From Tabrizicola piscis (GTDB taxonomy: Bacteria > Pseudomonadota > Alphaproteobacteria > Rhodobacterales > Rhodobacteraceae), in NCBI RefSeq assembly GCF_003940805.1, contig NZ_CP034328.1, positions 2,542,001 to 2,606,000 of the forward strand: a stretch of 64,000 bases of DNA, read 5' to 3'. Below, piece by piece: positions 52,839 through 61,440 of the stretch (position 1 is its first letter; each line of letters starts with the position of its first letter). The position numbers and the translations under genes were made by a program. The notes under the pieces are model-generated. The model did no database searches and was not told the DNA's origin. It worked only from the letters and a program-made list of their open reading frames with translations.

Positions 52839-55078
52839 TGCAGGCTCCGGTTCGGCTGGACCTGTGCGTTCTGGCCGATCCGCGGCTGGGCGATGCGGCT
52901 GGTGACTGCCATGCCGCAGGCCTGCGCGCGACGGCCGGGCTTGGCTACCGCATTGGCCTTCTGGCCGTGGCGACAGACGCGATTGCCGCCGACACCGGGG
53001 CCTTGTGCCCGGCATGGGCCGCTTTGCTTGACGCGGGGCAGGTTGTGCAGCTGTCCCCGGCCGCCCGGGTGCAGGCGCGGCTGTCGCTGGCACTCGACAG
53101 CCGCATCCTTGCCCATGACCTGCCCAGACGCTTTGCCCTGACTGCGGATCTGGCCTTTGTCACGGTGGACCGGCCAGCCCATCTTTCAGGCCTGTCGGCC
53201 CGGGACATCGACCAGATCGCCCACCGCGCCCGGGCGCTGCTGGGGGCCCCTGTGGTCTGGGCCCCCGGCACAGTGCTGGCCCGCGACGCGCTGGCCCATT
53301 TGGCACCCCATTGGCCGCTGACCGCGACAGACTGGCCGCTGGTCTTGCCCGACGTTCTGCCGCCTTCGCCGATGCAGGTCCAGCGGAGCCGCCCAGTGGC
53401 TGGCTGTGCCCGACTGGCCCGGGTGCGCAGTGCGCAGGATGTGCTGCCCCAAGCCTGGCTTGACGACCCGCGCATCGCCTGGCGCCTGCGGCTTGGGCCA
53501 GAGGCGCCGCGCCCGTCCTGGCCGCAACTGGCCCCGGTTGAGGTTTGGCCCGACACGGCCACGGACATGTCCGGGTTTCTGGCGCGGATTGACGCGCTGG
53601 TCCTGCCCGATGATCCCGCGCAAGACCCGTGCCCGCCCGAAGTGCTCATGGCGCTGGCCTCAGGCGTGGTGCCGCTCTTGGACCCGGGCTACCGCCCGGT
53701 CTTCGGCGCGGCTGCGCTTTACGCCCGGCCGCAGGACCTGCCGGATCGCCTGATCTCCCTGCACGAAGACCCCGCCCTGCGTGCCGAAGTGGCCGAGGCA
53801 GGGCAGCGGCTATTGCAGCGCCTGCACGGACCCCGGGATTTTGCCCTGCGTCTGGCCGATCTGATCGGGCCACCGCGCGCCGATCCCTTTGCCCCGGCCA
53901 TATTGGCCCGCCCCCCGCGCACGGTGATCTTCTATTCTTCGAACGGGATCGGCATGGGTCATCTGACCCGTCAGCTGGCCATTGCCCGACGGCTTCCACC
54001 AGATCTTTCTCCGGTGTTTCTCAGCCACTCCCAAGCGGTTGATGTGGTGCGCCGCTTTGGCTTTCCGGCTGAACACCTGCCCTATCACGCGACCTACGGC
54101 CAGAACCGCGCGCATTGGAATGCTGCCCTGTCCGACCGGCTGGACGCCGCGATGGCCTTCTGGCAGCCTTCCGCGCTGGTCTATGACGGCAACATCCCCT
54201 TTCCCGGCCTGATCGAAGCGCTGCTCCTTCGCCCCGAGGTCGCGCGTGTCTGGGTCCGCCGCGGGCTTTGGGGCCCCGGACGCGACCCCGAGGCCCTTGC
54301 CTCAAGCCCGGCCTTTGACCTCATCATCGAACCCGGCGACCCCGCCGATGGGTTCGACAATGGCCCGACCGCCCTGCGCCCGGGCGAAGCCTTGCAGGTG
54401 CGGCCGATCCGGCTTCTGGATCAGGCCGAAGTCCTTGGGCGGGCCGAGGCTTCTACCGCGATGGGGCTGGACCCTGGCGCAGTGAACGTGCTGGTGGCAC
54501 CGGGGTCTGGCAACAACGCATCCACCGGGGCGCTGACAGATGCCGTGCTTGGCGCGCTGGCCTGCCGTCCCGGGATCGGGGTGGCGCTGGCCGAATGGCG
54601 GATTGCGACCCGCACCCATGACCTGCCACCCGGCGTTGTCCGGCTTGCCAACTATCCCTTTGCCCGGCATCTGGGGGCCTTTGATTTTGCCATCGCGGCG
54701 GCTGGCTACAACACCTTTGCCGACCATCTTTCAGCCGCCTTGCCAACGATCTGGTTGGCGAACGAGGCGCCCGAGCAGGATCAGCAAATCCTGCGCGCGC
54801 GCTTTGCCAGCGAAACCGGCCTTGGTCTGACGCTGCGCCTGACCGAAGGCTTTGCGCTTCCGTCCGCGCTGGCGCAAATGCTCGCCCCAGCCTCCCGCGG
54901 TGCATTTGCCGAAGCAGGACGCCGCTACGCGCAGGCCCACATGGCCGAAAACGGTGCCTTCACAGCGGCAGCGGCACTTGCCGCGATATGCGAGATGACC
55001 CCTTCCCGCGCCCCACCAGCCTTGGCCGAAGAACCAGGCTTGCAGGTTGCGGAAGTCCCTTGCTCTTCGACAGGCTAG
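52835..55078 (+). CDS. Two-part glycosyltransferase (MurG/GT28-like C-terminal half)
   Basis: The 747-residue protein has two halves. The N-terminal half (about 1-355) contains Rossmann-like strands and a late ALASGVVPLLDPGYRPVFG, as in GT-B C-terminal lobes. The C-terminal half (about 360-740) opens with VIFYSSNGIGMGHLTRQLAI, typical of MurG/GT28-type acceptor domains, and has VLVAPGSGNNASTGALTDAV and the donor-site-like FAIAAAGYNTFADHLSAALP. It may glycosylate two steps or be a fused pair. It overlaps the lipoprotein gene by 4 nt. Confidence 0.7.
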   Translation: MMQAPVRLDLCVLADPRLGDAAGDCHAAGLRATAGLGYRIGLLAVATDAIAADTGALCPAWAALLDAGQVVQLSPAARVQARLSLALDSRILAHDLPRRFALTADLAFVTVDRPAHLSGLSARDIDQIAHRARALLGAPVVWAPGTVLARDALAHLAPHWPLTATDWPLVLPDVLPPSPMQVQRSRPVAGCARLARVRSAQDVLPQAWLDDPRIAWRLRLGPEAPRPSWPQLAPVEVWPDTATDMSGFLARIDALVLPDDPAQDPCPPEVLMALASGVVPLLDPGYRPVFGAAALYARPQDLPDRLISLHEDPALRAEVAEAGQRLLQRLHGPRDFALRLADLIGPPRADPFAPAILARPPRTVIFYSSNGIGMGHLTRQLAIARRLPPDLSPVFLSHSQAVDVVRRFGFPAEHLPYHATYGQNRAHWNAALSDRLDAAMAFWQPSALVYDGNIPFPGLIEALLLRPEVARVWVRRGLWGPGRDPEALASSPAFDLIIEPGDPADGFDNGPTALRPGEALQVRPIRLLDQAEVLGRAEASTAMGLDPGAVNVLVAPGSGNNASTGALTDAVLGALACRPGIGVALAEWRIATRTHDLPPGVVRLANYPFARHLGAFDFAIAAAGYNTFADHLSAALPTIWLANEAPEQDQQILRARFASETGLGLTLRLTEGFALPSALAQMLAPASRGAFAEAGRRYAQAHMAENGAFTAAAALAAICEMTPSRAPPALAEEPGLQVAEVPCSSTG

Positions 55079-55097
55079 CGTCTGGCAGACGCGCCCC

Positions 55098-56192
55098 TCA
55101 ATCCGCCCCTGCGCCGCCGCGAAACGCCAGACGTTCCATGCCTTCCAACGAAGGTCGCTCAGCGCCAATCGCTTCGGGGGTGATCGCAATGCCATCCGGC
55201 ACGCTTTCGATGAACCCGTCGGCTTGCATCCGGGCGAACAGGGCGACAAGGTCCACCTCCCCGATCGAACTGTAATCGATCCGCGTGCTGCCCGCCTTGA
55301 CCCAGTTGGCCACAAGACAATCCAACGTGTGAACTTCGGCGCCTGAAAACAGCTTCAACTGGTTTGCCAGCCTTGGCAGGATGTCCGACCTGCGCCGGGC
55401 GATCATCCCGATGCGGCAGTCGGGCTGCACCGCATAGGCCGCCATATGCAGCGCCGATCCGTCCAGCGCCACGATCTGCCGGGCCGCCGCATATCTGGCC
55501 AGCTGCACCCGCGCGGAATTGCGTTGGGGGTGAAAGATTTCATAGCCGTTGCTGGCCAGAACCTCTTCGATGATCGTCTCGCCAAGGATCCCGCCCCGGT
55601 TGTCGTTCAAACCACTGCGCGAGATATACAGCCGCTCTGGTCCGTCCGGCGTGATTTCGGCCGCCACCCGGCCACGCATGAAGCTGCGATAGTGGGCCGA
55701 CCCCACCATCCGCGCCTCATGCCCAAAGCCGGGGTCGGGCACGACCAGCGTTTCAACCCGCGTCGGGGTGCTGATGGCCTCCAGCGGCCGGTCACCGCAG
55801 AAAATCTCCAGCAAAGGGCGATACGCCTTGCGGGCACGCCAGATGGAATTGGGCCCGAAAGGAATGAACAGGACAGACTCGATGGGGTCCGGATCAACGC
55901 CTAGCACCCAAAGGCGTGGCGTCGATTCCAACAGGAAATGCCCGAAATGCGGATGCAACGGTCCGGCAAACAGGTGCCGCCCCGCAAGACGTTCCAGCGG
56001 CTGGTCCAGCAGCGCCGGATCGGGCGGCACCCGGGCGCGGCGCGGGCGCAGATAGTCCAGCGAGAAGTCGACAAACTTGCCATCTGCATCCAGAACGCCG
56101 CAGCGCCCCTCGGCGTCCGGGGGGCAGACGACTGCGTCCTTCAAGACAAGGAAACGGTCGGTCATCCCGGTCTTGTTATAGGTGGCCATCAT
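55098..56192 (-). CDS. GT61-type glycosyltransferase (DUF563-like)
   Basis: This 364-residue protein resembles GT61/DUF563 enzymes: HLFAGPLHPHFGHFLLESTP, GPERLYISRSGLNDNRGG, EIFHPQRNSARVQLARYAAA and VALDGSALHMAAYAV. These cover the family's conserved acceptor and GS-loop positions. It likely adds a residue to a surface polysaccharide or lipid. ATG 56192 is used; MTDRFLVL, starting nearby, is an alternative. It is the last gene of the minus-strand glycan operon. Confidence 0.78.
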   Translation of the reverse strand: MMATYNKTGMTDRFLVLKDAVVCPPDAEGRCGVLDADGKFVDFSLDYLRPRRARVPPDPALLDQPLERLAGRHLFAGPLHPHFGHFLLESTPRLWVLGVDPDPIESVLFIPFGPNSIWRARKAYRPLLEIFCGDRPLEAISTPTRVETLVVPDPGFGHEARMVGSAHYRSFMRGRVAAEITPDGPERLYISRSGLNDNRGGILGETIIEEVLASNGYEIFHPQRNSARVQLARYAAARQIVALDGSALHMAAYAVQPDCRIGMIARRRSDILPRLANQLKLFSGAEVHTLDCLVANWVKAGSTRIDYSSIGEVDLVALFARMQADGFIESVPDGIAITPEAIGAERPSLEGMERLAFRGGAGAD

Positions 56193-56270
56193 GCGTCCTG
56201 TGCTCGGGTCGTTTGCCGCCCGCCCTGGCCTGCGGGGCAGGACAGCCTTGGCAGGGCGACTTGTGTTCTG

Positions 56271-57074
56271 TCAGTCATCGGCCCTCCGATCAAGCACGCG
56301 GCTGATCCGGTCCTGCACCCAAAACTTCCACTCTCCTTCCGGTGAGGCTTCGGTCGGGACCAATTCCCTGACCGGCCGATTGTGCTGGCCATAGGGGATC
56401 ATCGCAACCTCGACATCGCAGGCGCGGGCGGTCATGTCGCCAGCCAGACGCGCCACAGCCGCGCGGGGCATGATCGCGTCCCCGCGTGCCAGCAGCACTG
56501 CCCCCGACGTGGGATGCCCGGGCGTGATCCGCCAAGGCTGCGGCGGAACAGCCGCCACCCCCAGCGCCAGCGCCGGAGCTTTCGTGCCAGGGTCCAAGCC
56601 ATCAAGTCCCCAGGCGTACCCCATCGCCGCCATGGCACCCGCCGAAAGCCCCATCACGATCAGCGGTAAATCCTCAAGGCCCGGCCCCTCCGGTGCAAGG
56701 CAAAGCCAGTCGACGGCAGAGGCCAAGTCTTCCACCGCCCGGTACAAAAGCGGCCCGAACAGCCGCGCGGCAATCTCGGGATAGACAAGCTGGCTTTCCG
56801 CCACGGCAAGCTCGATTGCCGCCGCCCGCGCCTCGGGCATGCCGCGCAGTGGATTGCCGCCCTTGCGATAGTCGATCGACGCAAAGGCCAGACCGCGCCC
56901 GGCAAGGTCGCCGGCAAAGTGGCGGGCCAGCCGGTCATCCCGGCTGCCGGTCATGAAACTGCCGCCATGCGCATAGACGACCAAGGCCCTTGGCCGTTCC
57001 GGGCCGCAGGCATAGTCCAAGGACAAGCCGCGGGCATAGGCATGGGTCTGCCGCAGGACCACCGGATCAGCCAT
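56271..57074 (-). CDS. Alpha/beta hydrolase (esterase-like)
   Basis: This 267-residue hydrolase has an oxyanion-type HGGSF motif (YAHGGSFMTGSRDD) and nucleophile elbow GLSAG (LPLIVMGLSAGAMAAMG). Late in the protein are the probable Asp and His (GDMTARACDVEVAMIPYGQH). This is the layout of carboxylesterase/BD-FAE-type enzymes. It overlaps the GT/methyltransferase gene by 8 nt, so it probably belongs to the glycan pathway, for example removing an acyl group; this is inferred from context. Confidence 0.82.
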   Translation of the reverse strand: MADPVVLRQTHAYARGLSLDYACGPERPRALVVYAHGGSFMTGSRDDRLARHFAGDLAGRGLAFASIDYRKGGNPLRGMPEARAAAIELAVAESQLVYPEIAARLFGPLLYRAVEDLASAVDWLCLAPEGPGLEDLPLIVMGLSAGAMAAMGYAWGLDGLDPGTKAPALALGVAAVPPQPWRITPGHPTSGAVLLARGDAIMPRAAVARLAGDMTARACDVEVAMIPYGQHNRPVRELVPTEASPEGEWKFWVQDRISRVLDRRADD

Positions 57075-58626
57075 CGCTTCGGTCCAGCTGAAACACGCTC
57101 AGGCTGCCCCGGTCGGCCCCGAAATCGGTATCGGCCAGCACCTGATGGCACAGGTCCTGCACCTGCAGCCGCCCGGCGAACCTGCGCCCGCCGTCGCCGC
57201 TGGCGGTTGCCGCCACCACGACCGCATCGCGCGCAAGCAGCGGGCGCAGGGCCATCAGCGTCCGCAAGGCCTGAATGTCTGCATCGGCAAACAGGATCAG
57301 GTCAAAGCCTCCGGGTGGCACCTGCCCACCGATTGCTGCCGGAAGGTCGCCTTCCGGACCGGCCTTGATCGTCAGCCGATCAGGAAAGCGCCGGGCCAGC
57401 CAGTCGCAGGCGACGGGCACATAGCGGGCACGGTCTGGCGGATCCTCGTCGCCTTCGACGGGCCAGCGCATCGCATCCGTCGCCACGATCTGCAGCTTGG
57501 GGTTATGGTGCAGCGCCGACAGCACCAGATGCCCGGTGTCATAGCCGATGACCAGCGCCTGCCGTGCCGACCCCAGCCAACCCAGCAACTGGCGGCGCAG
57601 CCCATCAGACCGGGTCCGCAGCTTGCCCTCGGTCAAAGGCTGATGCTGCATGTGGCGATAGTAGTGCAGCCCCTGAAACCGGACAGGAACCCCCGCCTCG
57701 GCCATGGCCGCGCAGAGCGTGGCGTTCAGGCCGGCGATATCCTCAACCACATCGGGCCGGGACAACAGGCCCGGGACCTTGTCCGCCATCTTTGCCGCAG
57801 CCGCCACTCGCAGGGCCATGGCTTCGCGGTCAGACCCCTGCCGGTCGCCAAAGGCCCCGGCCAAGCGGTCGATCAGGCCCCGGTGCCGTTGCTGCAATTC
57901 CTCGGCCGGCACGATCTCGGACGACGGCCCGTTGCGCCGGTTGTAGGCAAAGGTCGAAGTGCCCCATTTCTGTTCGGCATAAATCCTGTCCGGGCCGTCA
58001 TACCAGACATCCGGCGCGCTTTTCTGCCAGGGGATGAAGTAATGCGTCGGAAAGATGCTCAGCGTCTCCGGCCCCGGTGCGCGGTCCTTGATCATCCGCA
58101 TCAGAAACCGGTTGCCAGTCGACACCTCGGGTTTGCGAAGCTCCCACGGCTCCAGCCCGGCCAGTTCGTCGATCACCGCGCTGACGAAGGGGTTCCCCGG
58201 CTCACAGGCCAGAAACGGGCAGACCCCGCGGAATTTGTCCGTCTCGGGTCGGTCATAGACGGTATAGGCGCGCGGCTGGTCCAAAAGCTCGTCCACCGGG
58301 TGCAGGCTGATCGCATCGGCATCCGCCATGAACCCGCCATAGCGGAACAACAGCTCGTACCGCATCATGTCCTGAACACCGGCCCAAGCCCCGCGCCAGG
58401 CGTATTCGTTGATCAGCTTGCGCAGGCGGAACGGATAGCCGGTCAGCGTGTCATTGCCAAAGACCGTGTAGGACCAGCCCGGATGCATCTTCGGCCAGCT
58501 TTCCATCCAACCCGTCGGGGCCGGCTTCGGGCCAATCCAGATATGCCCAAGCCGCCGCGGGACGGCCAGACCCTTGGGGCTGGCTGGCCGAGTGGACGGG
58601 CGCTTCTGGCTTGGGTCTGGCATCAT
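57067..58626 (-). CDS. Fusion of a DXD glycosyltransferase and a methyltransferase-like domain
   Basis: This 519-residue protein has an N-terminal GT32-like domain (about 20-280): LGHIWIGPKPAPTGW, YELLFRYGGFMADADAISLH with the DADA metal motif, and FLACEPGNPFVSAVIDEL. The C-terminal part (about 300-519) is a class I methyltransferase-like Rossmann domain (ALVIGYDTGHLVLSALHHNP, LQIVATDAMRWP, FDLILFADADIQAL). It may couple sugar transfer with capping methylation. The start is at ATG 58626 or 58623 behind AAGGAGG. It is translationally linked to the hydrolase gene. Confidence 0.75.
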   Translation of the reverse strand: MMPDPSQKRPSTRPASPKGLAVPRRLGHIWIGPKPAPTGWMESWPKMHPGWSYTVFGNDTLTGYPFRLRKLINEYAWRGAWAGVQDMMRYELLFRYGGFMADADAISLHPVDELLDQPRAYTVYDRPETDKFRGVCPFLACEPGNPFVSAVIDELAGLEPWELRKPEVSTGNRFLMRMIKDRAPGPETLSIFPTHYFIPWQKSAPDVWYDGPDRIYAEQKWGTSTFAYNRRNGPSSEIVPAEELQQRHRGLIDRLAGAFGDRQGSDREAMALRVAAAAKMADKVPGLLSRPDVVEDIAGLNATLCAAMAEAGVPVRFQGLHYYRHMQHQPLTEGKLRTRSDGLRRQLLGWLGSARQALVIGYDTGHLVLSALHHNPKLQIVATDAMRWPVEGDEDPPDRARYVPVACDWLARRFPDRLTIKAGPEGDLPAAIGGQVPPGGFDLILFADADIQALRTLMALRPLLARDAVVVAATASGDGGRRFAGRLQVQDLCHQVLADTDFGADRGSLSVFQLDRSDG

Positions 58627-58650
58627 GGCCTCCTTCTACCTGCGGTCCGG

Positions 58651-60432
58651 TCAGAACAGCTGCGCAAAGCGCGCGGGCAGGCGGTAAAGTTCGGGGCTGT
58701 GCAGATCAGGCATCACCCAATGACCGTGATCGGCTTGCACACGGCCCTTGGTCAGCGCCGCGACAAATTCGGGAAACTCCACCTGCTCGCCAACCTTGCC
58801 TTCGGCTGCCGTCGCTACGGGATCACTGAAAAGGGGGCGCAGGTTGAACAGGAACAGCTTGGGGTCAAGCAAGACGTCGCGCAGCGTGCTGCCCTGACCG
58901 TCTGGCGCAAAGCCAATCCGCCTGCGGGTGATGCAGGGCTTGGCAAGCCCCGCCTTCAGCCGAAAGCTGCGCCTTGTGGTCAGGATGGGCTGTGTGGGGT
59001 CCAACGGATCCGGCCCATCTGTAGCGCTGTGCATCATCTCGACCCCGATGGGGGCGATGACCTGCGGGGCGCGGCCAGAGGCGAAGGTCGCATCCAGATA
59101 GTCCGGCAGGGCAAGCCCGGTCGCGGGGTCCGGCGCCACGATCTCGTCAACCTCGGTGCAGAGCACCCAGTTGTAGTACAGGGTCAGCCCGCTGGTGAAA
59201 TGCCCCAGCGTTGCCCAGCGGCGGTCAAAGCCTGACGGATCGCCCGTGTCAGGCTGGTGGACGATATTCGCACCCGCCGCGATCCGGTCAACCTCGGCGT
59301 CGTGCCCATAGCGCAGGACATAGATGTTCTCCCGCCCGATCAGCTTGCCGTAATACGCCACCCAGCGCGCCAGCAAGGCGTGGTCGCCCCTGACCATCGT
59401 CACCGCAGCCATCCGCGCTTTCGAAGGGTCCGGGCCAAAGACCGGGGCCGGAGCATGGGTCGGCTCTTGAGGCTCAGCCGGGTCCGCGGGCAGTTCCGGG
59501 GGCAGGTCCTGGGGCGCGTCCGGCAGAAAACCGTCCGTCCCGACGGGCGGCACGCCCGCAGGGGGCGGCACCTTGAAGATCCAGCGCACGCGGCTGGTGC
59601 CCAGCTGGCTGGCCAGGATCTTGTCGGGCACATCCTTCATCCCGGCCTCCGCAAGAATCTGCCGCCCCCGATAGTGCAGCAAGGTCACATCGGCATCCTT
59701 GGCCAGCGGCTTGCCGCGCAGGATCCCGTTGATGCTGTAGTTGTACTTCTCCGGCAGAGTGTTCCAAGTCATTCCCGCAGCAAGGGTGGCCACAGGCAGG
59801 GTCATCTGGTCCAGATAGGGCCGCCGGTTGTCGATCCCGGTGCGGTCCAGCCTCTGGGCGCAGTCCATCCAGACCTCGGCAAAGCGCTGGCCACGGGTTG
59901 TGCGCCACCCTTCGTCCACCACGATCAGCCCGGCGTTGAAATAGGGCGCCACAAGCTGGCGCTTGTCGCGCGTCATCGTCATGCGTTCATCGGGGACCGG
60001 CATGTCAAAGGTGCCGTAGATCTGGTCCCAAACCGACTGCGGCGCCCAGCGCATCGAACTGGCCGGGACCATGCCGATCTGGCCGGGGCTGACCAGCTCC
60101 TCCACGCTACACGGCTGCAGGAACAGCATGTCGCTGTCAAGGAAGGCGGCAAAGTCCGTCTCTTTCGGGGCCAGCGTCGCAAGGATCTTGTTGCCATGCG
60201 GATAGGCCGGGTCAAACTGCCCCTCGGCGTCAATCGGGCGCACCTCGCAGCGCAACCTTCGCAGCACTTCCAGCGGTTCCCGTTCCATCTCGGCCCAGCG
60301 ATGCTTTGGGCAATAGCCGATGATCTTGACCTCGGGCGGAAGGAACTTGCGGATCGACGCCGCCAGATGGCAGCCCATGTAAAGATAGGCAGGCGGCTCG
60401 ACGATGAAGAACAGGGTCAGGCTCGGGGGCAT
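58651..60432 (-). CDS. Double-domain glycosyltransferase (GT8-like plus GT2/GT92-like)
   Basis: This 593-residue protein has an N-terminal half (about 1-300) with AAFLDSDMLFLQP (DSD) and YNYSINGILRGKPL, as in GT8-like DXD enzymes. Its C-terminal half (about 330-593) has MAAVTMVRGDHALLARWVAY, YVLRYGHDAEVDRIAAG and VLCTEVDEIVAPDP. That half is related to the adjacent frameshifted gene (60455-61356), and both end in a YRLP-R-F motif. A Pro-rich linker joins the halves. ATG 60432 follows the upstream stop by 22 nt; a longer frame runs into the neighbouring gene. Confidence 0.75.
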   Translation of the reverse strand: MPPSLTLFFIVEPPAYLYMGCHLAASIRKFLPPEVKIIGYCPKHRWAEMEREPLEVLRRLRCEVRPIDAEGQFDPAYPHGNKILATLAPKETDFAAFLDSDMLFLQPCSVEELVSPGQIGMVPASSMRWAPQSVWDQIYGTFDMPVPDERMTMTRDKRQLVAPYFNAGLIVVDEGWRTTRGQRFAEVWMDCAQRLDRTGIDNRRPYLDQMTLPVATLAAGMTWNTLPEKYNYSINGILRGKPLAKDADVTLLHYRGRQILAEAGMKDVPDKILASQLGTSRVRWIFKVPPPAGVPPVGTDGFLPDAPQDLPPELPADPAEPQEPTHAPAPVFGPDPSKARMAAVTMVRGDHALLARWVAYYGKLIGRENIYVLRYGHDAEVDRIAAGANIVHQPDTGDPSGFDRRWATLGHFTSGLTLYYNWVLCTEVDEIVAPDPATGLALPDYLDATFASGRAPQVIAPIGVEMMHSATDGPDPLDPTQPILTTRRSFRLKAGLAKPCITRRRIGFAPDGQGSTLRDVLLDPKLFLFNLRPLFSDPVATAAEGKVGEQVEFPEFVAALTKGRVQADHGHWVMPDLHSPELYRLPARFAQLF

Positions 60433-60454
60433 CGCGGGGCCTTGCACAGAGGGG

Positions 60455-61356
60455 TCAGAACACACCATTGAAACGGTCGGGAAGCCGGTAGATGTCGGGC
60501 GGCCTGCCACCCCCCATCAGCGTGAAGGGCGGGCGCAGGATGCGGTCATCCAGCATGGCCTTGCGAAACGCGGGATGGTCCACCGTCTCGGCCACCGGCG
60601 CTCGCTTGGACAGCGCCGTGAACGTCCCTTCGACCGAGGTCCAGCCCCAGCCGCCCGCCTGCATCGCCTGCTGCTCCTCCGCCGTCTTGCCCGCCAACCG
60701 ACGCTCAAGGCTTTTGTGGAACCGGGCCATGCAGGTGTCATGGTCGATGAACCGCAGATGGAAGTTGTAAAGATGCGGATCCAGCGTGATCTCGGCATGG
60801 TTGGCACCATGGCCGCCCGCCTTGAACTCGGTCGGGCGGCTGATCAGGCAGGGCTTGGCATAATTGGAATTCAACCGGTAACAGCGCCGCGCCCCAAGGA
60901 TCGGCGTGCCGGGCAGCAAAGGAACCGTCTCCGTCTCCACATTATGGACCATCTCGATGGCAAAGGTCGTCAGCGCCGGTGGCACCACTTCCCGCGCCGC
61001 AATGTCCATCAGGTATCCCACAAGGTCGCCCGACACCGCCGGGTCCAGCACCACGAACTCATCCACATCGTTGCAGGCCACCCAGTGATACCCCCCGTCA
61101 GGGCCGAGGCATGCAGCGACAGGATCTGCCAGCGCCGCTGGTTCACCGATTTCTTAAGGCTGTCATAGGGCAGGCGGATCACGTTGCAGCCCTTGGCAAT
61201 CCGCGCCACATCGGCGTTGCCGCCATGGTTCAGCACATAGATCGCGTCGTCGGGGAGGTACTTCCGCCAATGGGCAACCCAGCGCTCAAGGAAGAAGTCC
61301 TCCTCATGCACCATGGTCAGTGCGGCAAGCGGAGCCTTGGAGCGGTCAAGCGGCAT
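60455..61356 (-). pseudogene. Glycosyltransferase interrupted by a one-base frameshift
   Basis: Two minus-strand frames join here. The first (ATG 61356, or GTG 61368) reads PLAALTMVHEEDFFLERWVA and GRCNVIRLP-like sequence to HASALTGG. The second continues with WVACNDVDEFVVLDPAVSGD and ends at 60455. Both parts align with the C-terminal half of the neighbouring intact enzyme, and the junction matches LYYNWVLCTEVDE if one base is added. The missing base falls in a run of six C (61091-61096, six G on the coding strand). This is a genuine frameshift, a phase-variable site or a sequencing error. If restored it encodes about 300 residues. Confidence 0.85.
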
Positions 61357-61440
61357 GCGGTCCCACACTCGTTTCCATGGCAGGGCAAACTATGGCAGCC
61401 CGCCCAGACCCATGCAATCGACGCAAAGCAGCGGCGCGGA

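Noticed and set aside
57145..59235. 696-residue plus-strand frame opposite the glycosyltransferases
   Set aside because: Its composition is that of an antisense shadow and the opposite strand has clear enzyme motifs.
60455..61368. Two separate small genes instead of one frameshifted gene
   Set aside because: Both pieces align end to end with one half of the adjacent glycosyltransferase, and a single-base addition restores the frame.
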